Shown here one piece after another: positions 56,186 to 64,000 of a stretch of 64,000 bases of DNA (position 1 is its first letter; each line of letters starts with the position of its first letter). The translations under genes were made by a program, and so were the position numbers. Origin of the DNA: Carya illinoinensis. Taxonomy: Eukaryota > Streptophyta > Magnoliopsida > Fagales > Juglandaceae. Under the pieces are notes generated by a model. It saw nothing but the letters and a program-made list of their open reading frames with translations. It had not been told where the DNA came from and ran no database searches. The stretch is taken from positions 25,560,501 through 25,624,500 of the forward strand of contig NC_056755.1 of assembly GCF_018687715.1 (NCBI RefSeq), given 5' to 3'.

Positions 56186-59063
56186 TATATGTGGACCTTA
56201 CGACTTCTATTCTTGTTCTTTATCAATCTAAGAGTGAATTAGTGGATTGGAATTGATCCACGACATTTCCGTTGAAGGAATGTCATTCCAACGCCCAAGT
56301 CCCCGCCAATCGCCACCTTGGTGCACATCCATGTGCATTGCAACTAATCAGCCCCTAACCCATGCCTTTTATATTATTTTCTCAAGTGAAATCTCATGAA
56401 ATGCCTCCCACCTTAACCCTTCCAGCTGATTGATAGAAATGGACGAATTGGCCCCCGAACAGACCCGCCTTTTCTTTCGTTCTTCCAATCGCAGCCCACA
56501 TAAGCCCCACCATCGGTTTCCATCGAGCCCAAGAAGTGCCACATGTCCTTCATGACCACAACCTGCCATTGTGAAGGTTTTAACTTAAGTTGACGGCATT
56601 AACAAACTTACAGGTGATTAGTCGTCTCTAAACGATGTTTTGAGCTTAATTTTCTTATTAATTCATTCTCGCCTTTTTTATACGGACCTTCTGACTTTTA
56701 TTGTTGTTTTTCATCATTCATAGAGTGAATTAGTGGATTAGAATTGATCCAACACATTTCAATAGATGGAATACAATCCCACGTAGGTGCACCTGCATGT
56801 GCATTGGAACTAATCAGCCCAAAGCCCGAGCCTCTTAAACCATTTTCTCAAGGGCAATCTCACATCACATCCATCCCTCATTAACACTCCTGGTTCGTTT
56901 CAGGCATTGGACGAATTGGCTCGAACAAACCCGTCTTTTCATGAATTCTTGCGCACATACGCCAAACCATTGGTTTTCCTCGAGCCTAGGATGTGCCACA
57001 CGGCCCTAAAGTTCTCATTCCACCATTGTTAGGTTTCTGAATAAAGTTGAGGGCATTAATCAACTCACTAGTGATTAGTCATCACAAAACCTTGTTCGGA
57101 ACATAATTGCCCTTTTAATTCTATCTCACCTTTTCTAAATGAGCCTTACAAATTTAATTGTTGTTGTTCATCCTTCATAGAGTGAATTTGAAGATTACAC
57201 TTGATCCAGCACATTTCGACAAAAGGAATGTCAATGGAACAGACAAGTCACAGCCAATCGCCACCTGCGCGCACCTCCATGTGCATTGCAACTAATCGGC
57301 CCAAAAGCCAACGCCCTTTACACCATTTTCTCAAGGGAAATCTCATCAAATGCGTCCATGATTAAAGCCTTACAGCTCATTTCTAGCACTGAACGAATTG
57401 ACTCGAATAAACCTATCTTTTCTATCACTGTTCCAATTGTAGCCCCCATTCAGCATACAAACGGTTTCCCTCAAGCCGAAGAAGTGCCACACGCCCCACA
57501 CGTTCTCATCTCACCATGGTTGAGCTTCTAACTTGAGTTGAGGGCATTAATCAACTCACAAGTCAATAGTCATCTCTAAACCGTGTTTTCAGGTTAATTT
57601 CCTTTTTAATTCTTTCTTAGCTTATATATGTGGACCTTACGACTTCTATTCTTGTTCTTTATCAATCTAAGAGTGAATTAGTGGATTGGAATTGATCCAC
57701 GACATTTCCGTTGAAGGAATGTCATTCCAACGCCCAAGTCCCCGCCAATCGCCACCTTGGTGCACATCCATGTGCATTGCAACTAATCAGCCCCTAACCC
57801 ATGCCTTTTATATTATTTTCTCAAGTGAAATCTCATGAAATGCCTCCCACCTTAACCCTTCCAGCTGATTGATAGAAATGGACGAATTGGCCCCCGAACA
57901 GACCCGCCTTTTCTTTCGTTCTTCCAATCGCAGCCCACATAAGCCCCACCATCGGTTTCCATCGAGCCCAAGAAGTGCCACATGTCCTTCATGACCACAA
58001 CCTGCCATTGTGAAGGTTTTAACTTAAGTTGACGGCATTAACAAACTTACAGGTGATTAGTCGTCTCTAAACGATGTTTTGAGCTTAATTTTCTTATTAA
58101 TTCATTCTCGCCTTTTTTATACGGACCTTCTGACTTTTATTGTTGTTTTTCATCATTCATAGAGTGAATTAGTGGATTAGAATTGATCCAACACATTTCA
58201 ATAGATGGAATACAATCCCACGTAGGTGCACCTGCATGTGCATTGGAACTAATCAGCCCAAAGCCCGAGCCTCTTAAACCATTTTCTCAAGGGCAATCTC
58301 ACATCACATCCATCCCTCATTAACACTCCTGGTTCGTTTCAGGCATTGGACGAATTGGCTCGAACAAACCCGTCTTTTCATGAATTCTTGCGCACATACG
58401 CCAAACCATTGGTTTTCCTCGAGCCTAGGATGTGCCACACGGCCCTAAAGTTCTCATTCCACCATTGTTAGGTTTCTGAATAAAGTTGAGGGCATTAATC
58501 AACTCACTAGTGATTAGTCATCACAAAACCTTGTTCGGAACATAATTGCCCTTTTAATTCTATCTCACCTTTTCTAAATGAGCCTTACAAATTTAATTGT
58601 TGTTGTTCATCCTTCATAGAGTGAATTTGAAGATTACACTTGATCCAGCACATTTCGACAAAAGGAATGTCAATGGAACAGACAAGTCACAGCCAATCGC
58701 CACCTGCGCGCACCTCCATGTGCATTGCAACTAATCGGCCCAAAAGCCAACGCCCTTTACACCATTTTCTCAAGGGAAATCTCATCAAATGCGTCCATGA
58801 TTAAAGCCTTACAGCTCATTTCTAGCACTGAACGAATTGACTCGAATAAACCTATCTTTTCTATCACTGTTCCAATTGTAGCCCCCATTCAGCATACAAA
58901 CGGTTTCCCTCAAGCCGAAGAAGTGCCACACGCCCCACACGTTCTCATCTCACCATGGTTGAGCTTCTAACTTGAGTTGAGGGCATTAATCAACTCACAA
59001 GTCAATAGTCATCTCTAAACCGTGTTTTCAGGTTAATTTCCTTTTTAATTCTTTCTTAGCTTA
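56186..59063 (+). repeat. Units 40-41, type II pair
   Basis: Both 1439 bp with C at 56691 and 58130 and the GTG form. Confidence 0.92.
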
Positions 59064-61945
59064 TATATGTGGACCTTACGACTTCTATTCTTGTTCTTTA
59101 TCAATCTAAGAGTGAATTAGTGGATTGGAATTGATCCACGACATTTCCGTTGAAGGAATGTCATTCCAACGCCCAAGTCCCCGCCAATCGCCACCTTGGT
59201 GCACATCCATGTGCATTGCAACTAATCAGCCCCTAACCCATGCCTTTTATATTATTTTCTCAAGTGAAATCTCATGAAATGCCTCCCACCTTAACCCTTC
59301 CAGCTGATTGATAGAAATGGACGAATTGGCCCCCGAACAGACCCGCCTTTTCTTTCGTTCTTCCAATCGCAGCCCACATAAGCCCCACCATCGGTTTCCA
59401 TCGAGCCCAAGAAGTGCCACATGTCCTTCATGACCACAACCTGCCATTGTGAAGGTTTTAACTTAAGTTGACGGCATTAACAAACTTACAGGTGATTAGT
59501 CGTCTCTAAACGATGTTTTGAGCTTAATTTTCTTATTAATTCATTCTCGCCTTTTTTATACGGACCTTATGACTTTTATTGTTGTTTTTCATCATTCATA
59601 GAGTGTGAATTAGTGGATTAGAATTGATCCAACACATTTCAATAGATGGAATACAATCCCACGTAGGTGCACCTGCATGTGCATTGGAACTAATCAGCCC
59701 AAAGCCCGAGCCTCTTAAACCATTTTCTCAAGGGCAATCTCACATCACATCCATCCCTCATTAACACTCCTGGTTCGTTTCAGGCATTGGACGAATTGGC
59801 TCGAACAAACCCGTCTTTTCATGAATTCTTGCGCACATACGCCAAACCATTGGTTTTCCTCGAGCCTAGGATGTGCCACACGGCCCTAAAGTTCTCATTC
59901 CACCATTGTTAGGTTTCTGAATAAAGTTGAGGGCATTAATCAACTCACTAGTGATTAGTCATCACAAAACCTTGTTCGGAACATAATTGCCCTTTTAATT
60001 CTATCTCACCTTTTCTAAATGAGCCTTACAAATTTAATTGTTGTTGTTCATCCTTCATAGAGTGAATTTGAAGATTACACTTGATCCAGCACATTTCGAC
60101 AAAAGGAATGTCAATGGAACAGACAAGTCACAGCCAATCGCCACCTGCGCGCACCTCCATGTGCATTGCAACTAATCGGCCCAAAAGCCAACGCCCTTTA
60201 CACCATTTTCTCAAGGGAAATCTCATCAAATGCGTCCATGATTAAAGCCTTACAGCTCATTTCTAGCACTGAACGAATTGACTCGAATAAACCTATCTTT
60301 TCTATCACTGTTCCAATTGTAGCCCCCATTCAGCATACAAACGGTTTCCCTCAAGCCGAAGAAGTGCCACACGCCCCACACGTTCTCATCTCACCATGGT
60401 TGAGCTTCTAACTTGAGTTGAGGGCATTAATCAACTCACAAGTCAATAGTCATCTCTAAACCGTGTTTTCAGGTTAATTTCCTTTTTAATTCTTTCTTAG
60501 CTTATATATGTGGACCTTACGACTTCTATTCTTGTTCTTTATCAATCTAAGAGTGAATTAGTGGATTGGAATTGATCCACGACATTTCCGTTGAAGGAAT
60601 GTCATTCCAACGCCCAAGTCCCCGCCAATCGCCACCTTGGTGCACATCCATGTGCATTGCAACTAATCAGCCCCTAACCCATGCCTTTTATATTATTTTC
60701 TCAAGTGAAATCTCATGAAATGCCTCCCACCTTAACCCTTCCAGCTGATTGATAGAAATGGACGAATTGGCCCCCGAACAGACCCGCCTTTTCTTTCGTT
60801 CTTCCAATCGCAGCCCACATAAGCCCCACCATCGGTTTCCATCGAGCCCAAGAAGTGCCACATGTCCTTCATGACCACAACCTGCCATTGTGAAGGTTTT
60901 AACTTAAGTTGACGGCATTAACAAACTTACAGGTGATTAGTCGTCTCTAAACGATGTTTTGAGCTTAATTTTCTTATTAATTCATTCTCGCCTTTTTTAT
61001 ACGGACCTTATGACTTTTATTGTTGTTTTTCATCATTCATAGAGTGTGAATTAGTGGATTAGAATTGATCCAACACATTTCAATAGATGGAATACAATCC
61101 CACGTAGGTGCACCTGCATGTGCATTGGAACTAATCAGCCCAAAGCCCGAGCCTCTTAAACCATTTTCTCAAGGGCAATCTCACATCACATCCATCCCTC
61201 ATTAACACTCCTGGTTCGTTTCAGGCATTGGACGAATTGGCTCGAACAAACCCGTCTTTTCATGAATTCTTGCGCACATACGCCAAACCATTGGTTTTCC
61301 TCGAGCCTAGGATGTGCCACACGGCCCTAAAGTTCTCATTCCACCATTGTTAGGTTTCTGAATAAAGTTGAGGGCATTAATCAACTCACTAGTGATTAGT
61401 CATCACAAAACCTTGTTCGGAACATAATTGCCCTTTTAATTCTATCTCACCTTTTCTAAATGAGCCTTACAAATTTAATTGTTGTTGTTCATCCTTCATA
61501 GAGTGAATTTGAAGATTACACTTGATCCAGCACATTTCGACAAAAGGAATGTCAATGGAACAGACAAGTCACAGCCAATCGCCACCTGCGCGCACCTCCA
61601 TGTGCATTGCAACTAATCGGCCCAAAAGCCAACGCCCTTTACACCATTTTCTCAAGGGAAATCTCATCAAATGCGTCCATGATTAAAGCCTTACAGCTCA
61701 TTTCTAGCACTGAACGAATTGACTCGAATAAACCTATCTTTTCTATCACTGTTCCAATTGTAGCCCCCATTCAGCATACAAACGGTTTCCCTCAAGCCGA
61801 AGAAGTGCCACACGCCCCACACGTTCTCATCTCACCATGGTTGAGCTTCTAACTTGAGTTGAGGGCATTAATCAACTCACAAGTCAATAGTCATCTCTAA
61901 ACCGTGTTTTCAGGTTAATTTCCTTTTTAATTCTTTCTTAGCTTA
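59064..61945 (+). repeat. Units 42-43, type I
   Basis: Two 1441-bp units of the left-domain haplotype, adjacent to the inversion. Confidence 0.92.
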
Positions 61946-62168
61946 TATATGTGGACCTTACGACTTCTATTCTTGTTCTTTATCAATCTAAGAGTGAATT
62001 AGTGGATTGGAATTGATCCACGACATTTCCGTTGAAGGAATGTCATTCCAACGCCCAAGTCCCCGCCAATCGCCACCTTGGTGCACATCCATGTGCATTG
62101 CAACTAATCAGCCCCTAACCCATGCCTTTTATATTATTTTCTCAAGTGAAATCTCATGAAATGCCTCC
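61946..62168 (+). repeat. Unit 44, truncated after 223 bp of monomer A
   Basis: Matches unit positions 1-223 and stops at 'atgcctcc', where the next expected base is C but A follows. This is the left edge of the inversion junction. Confidence 0.92.
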
Positions 62169-62179
62169 ATTTCGGGGGC
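62169..62179. other. Inversion breakpoint 1 with short insert
   Basis: Between the forward match (ending 62168) and the inverted match (from 62176) lie bases that fit neither. TTCGGGGGC (62171-62179) equals the reverse complement of unit positions 274-266 and recurs on the same strand at 62247-62255. It overlaps the inverted arm by GGGC. This pattern suggests a template switch. Confidence 0.75.
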
Positions 62180-62520
62180 TCGATGGAAACCGATGGTGGG
62201 GCTTATGTGGGCTGCGATTGGAAGAACGAAAGAAAAGGCGGGTCTGTTCGGGGGCCAATTCGTCCATTTCTATCAATCAGCTGGAAGGGTTAAGGTGGGA
62301 GGCATTTCATGAGATTTCACTTGAGAAAATAATATAAAAGGCATGGGTTAGGGGCTGATTAGTTGCAATGCACATGGATGTGCACCAAGGTGGCGATTGG
62401 CGGGGACTTGGGCGTTGGAATGACATTCCTTCAACGGAAATGTCGTGGATCAATTCCAATCCACTAATTCACTCTTAGATTGATAAAGAACAAGAATAGA
62501 AGTCGTAAGGTCCACATATA
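62176..62520 (-). repeat. Inverted partial monomer A (unit positions 345 to 1)
   Basis: Reverse complement of monomer A, starting inside it. An open frame at 62122-62337 crosses the breakpoint and fuses forward and inverted A sequence; it is an accident of the junction. Confidence 0.93.
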
Positions 62521-63011
62521 TAAGCTAAGAAAGAATTAAAAAGGAAATTAACCTGAAAACACGGTTTAGAGATGACTATTGACTTGTGAGTTGATTAATG
62601 CCCTCAACTCAAGTTAGAAGCTCAACCATGGTGAGATGAGAACGTGTGGGGCGTGTGGCACTTCTTCGGCTTGAGGGAAACCGTTTGTATGCTGAATGGG
62701 GGCTACAATTGGAACAGTGATAGAAAAGATAGGTTTATTCGAGTCAATTCGTTCAGTGCTAGAAATGAGCTGTAAGGCTTTAATCATGGACGCATTTGAT
62801 GAGATTTCCCTTGAGAAAATGGTGTAAAGGGCGTTGGCTTTTGGGCCGATTAGTTGCAATGCACATGGAGGTGCGCGCAGGTGGCGATTGGCTGTGACTT
62901 GTCTGTTCCATTGACATTCCTTTTGTCGAAATGTGCTGGATCAAGTGTAATCTTCAAATTCACTCTATGAAGGATGAACAACAACAATTAAATTTGTAAG
63001 GCTCATTTAGA
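62521..63011 (-). repeat. Inverted monomer C, first copy
   Basis: Full-length reverse complement of C, following inverted A as expected if the HOR order is read backwards. Confidence 0.93.
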
Positions 63012-63049
63012 AAAGGTGAGATAGAATTAAAAGGGCAATTATGTTCCAA
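63012..63049 (-). repeat. Inverted fragment of monomer B (unit positions 950 to 913)
   Basis: Only 38 bp of B remain before the sequence jumps back into monomer A. The last bases fit B best if it carried T914. Confidence 0.85.
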
Positions 63050-63058
63050 CTAATCAGC
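63047..63058. other. Breakpoint 2 with 12-bp insert of opposite orientation
   Basis: CAACTAATCAGC at 63047-63058 equals forward unit positions 156-167, part of the conserved box, although both flanks are inverted. It overlaps the next inverted A match (from 63052) by AATCAGC. A short templated insertion is the simplest reading. Confidence 0.7.
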
Positions 63059-63297
63059 TGGAAGGGTTAAGGTGGGAGGCATTTCATGAGATTTCACTTG
63101 AGAAAATAATATAAAAGGCATGGGTTAGGGGCTGATTAGTTGCAATGCACATGGATGTGCACCAAGGTGGCGATTGGCGGGGACTTGGGCGTTGGAATGA
63201 CATTCCTTCAACGGAAATGTCGTGGATCAATTCCAATCCACTAATTCACTCTTAGATTGATAAAGAACAAGAATAGAAGTCGTAAGGTCCACATATA
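63052..63297 (-). repeat. Inverted partial monomer A, second copy (unit positions 246 to 1)
   Basis: Repeats the inverted A seen at 62275-62520, exactly 777 bp later. Confidence 0.93.
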
Positions 63298-63788
63298 TAA
63301 GCTAAGAAAGAATTAAAAAGGAAATTAACCTGAAAACACGGTTTAGAGATGACTATTGACTTGTGAGTTGATTAATGCCCTCAACTCAAGTTAGAAGCTC
63401 AACCATGGTGAGATGAGAACGTGTGGGGCGTGTGGCACTTCTTCGGCTTGAGGGAAACCGTTTGTATGCTGAATGGGGGCTACAATTGGAACAGTGATAG
63501 AAAAGATAGGTTTATTCGAGTCAATTCGTTCAGTGCTAGAAATGAGCTGTAAGGCTTTAATCATGGACGCATTTGATGAGATTTCCCTTGAGAAAATGGT
63601 GTAAAGGGCGTTGGCTTTTGGGCCGATTAGTTGCAATGCACATGGAGGTGCGCGCAGGTGGCGATTGGCTGTGACTTGTCTGTTCCATTGACATTCCTTT
63701 TGTCGAAATGTGCTGGATCAAGTGTAATCTTCAAATTCACTCTATGAAGGATGAACAACAACAATTAAATTTGTAAGGCTCATTTAGA
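63298..63788 (-). repeat. Inverted monomer C, second copy
   Basis: Repeats 62521-63011 at a spacing of 777 bp, with no difference noticed. Confidence 0.93.
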
Positions 63789-64000
63789 AAAGGTGAGACA
63801 GAATTAAAAGGGCAATTATGTTCCAAACAAGGTTTTGTGATGACTAATCACTTGTGAGTTGATTAATGCCCTCAACTTTATTCAGAAACCTAACAATGGT
63901 GGAATGAGAACTTTAGGGCCGTGTGGCACATCCTAGGCTCGAGGAAAACCAATGGTTTGGCGTATGTGCGCAAGAATTCATGAAAAGACGGTTTTCTTCG
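63789..64000 (-). repeat. Inverted partial monomer B, diverging, cut by window end
   Basis: Unit positions 950 to 739 reversed. It carries the T914 variant (read as A on this strand, in 'gttccAaacaagg') and differs from the array consensus at 63799, 63853, 63992 and 63996. The 63853 change breaks the TCACTAGTGA palindrome. Confidence 0.88.

Larger units (their letters stand above)
1..62168 (+). repeat. Satellite array of 1441-bp trimeric higher-order repeats, 43 full units plus a partial one
   Basis: The same sequence recurs head to tail with a period of 1441 bp (1439, 1442 or 1443 bp in marked variants). Unit starts fall at 1, 1442, 2883, 4324 and so on to 60505, with a truncated unit at 61946-62168. 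Neighbouring units are identical or differ at very few sites, while the three monomers inside each unit differ much more from one another. That contrast defines a higher-order repeat: the three-monomer block, not the single monomer, is what has been amplified. No other sequence interrupts the array. A centromeric or other heterochromatic location is an inference from architecture alone. No known satellite family is recognised. Confidence 0.98.
61417..63049. repeat. Large near-perfect inverted repeat (palindrome) with ~752-bp arms
   Basis: Left arm 61417-62168 is the reverse complement of right arm 62298-63049, separated by a 129-bp spacer (62169-62297). The arms are long enough to form a hairpin in single-stranded DNA and are a likely source of instability. 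Confidence 0.85.
62275..63828 (-). repeat. Tandem duplication of 777 bp inside the inverted arm
   Basis: Copy 1 is 62275-63051 and copy 2 starts at 63052. Each holds 246 bp of A, all of C and the first bases of B in inverted order. The repeat unit is not a whole HOR or a whole number of monomers, so it arose by a local rearrangement and not by register-keeping exchange. Confidence 0.88.

Noticed and set aside
1..62168. rDNA spacer subrepeats, CRISPR array or transposon-derived tandem
   Set aside because: No rRNA sequence, no short repeat-spacer alternation, and no LTR, terminal inverted repeats or transposase/reverse-transcriptase coding sequence anywhere in the window.
62122..62337. Open frame of 71 codons crossing the inversion junction
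   Set aside because: A chance fusion of forward and reverse monomer A sequence, with no evidence of expression.

Overview
This window holds no recognisable gene. It is a block of eukaryotic satellite DNA: 43 complete head-to-tail copies of a ~1441-bp higher-order repeat (HOR), one truncated copy, and then an abrupt switch to the same repeat in inverted orientation. The organism cannot be named from the sequence. Long, almost perfectly homogenised HOR arrays of this kind occur in centromeric, pericentromeric or subtelomeric heterochromatin of plants and animals. A plant is plausible but unproven. There are no rRNA, tRNA, transposon, CRISPR or telomere sequences.

Unit structure: each HOR has three related but diverged monomers in the order A (491 bp), B (459 bp), C (491 bp). 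By eye they share roughly 65-75% identity, whereas successive HOR units are identical or differ by only one to a few bases. B is shorter because of two internal deletions relative to A and C. All three monomers keep a nearly invariant 25-bp box (positions 145-169, 613-637 and 1095-1119 of unit 1) next to a TGCAC/GTGCA dyad that is strong in A and B and weak in C. Several other dyads and short perfect palindromes are present.

Layout: 1-37467 (units 1-26) is a very uniform 'type I' domain. From 37468 to 59063 the array becomes a mosaic of three haplotypes, defined by an A/C change at unit position 506 and by GTGTG or GTG about 35 bp downstream of it. Within this mosaic, units 26-31 form a 2880-bp two-unit super-repeat present three times. 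Units 42-43 (59064-61945) return to type I. Unit 44 stops after 223 bp, at 62168. After a short junction insert the array continues in inverted orientation from 62176 to the window end, and includes a 777-bp tandem duplication. The last ~200 bp carry several substitutions, as expected near the edge of an array or at lower sequence quality.

There is no coding system here. What is of interest is array architecture: homogenisation, a nested super-HOR, polarisable haplotypes, candidate protein-binding and dyad sites, and an inversion whose two breakpoints both look template-switched. Unit positions quoted below are positions in unit 1 (1-1441). All comparisons were made by reading, so isolated substitutions outside the listed ones may have been missed.
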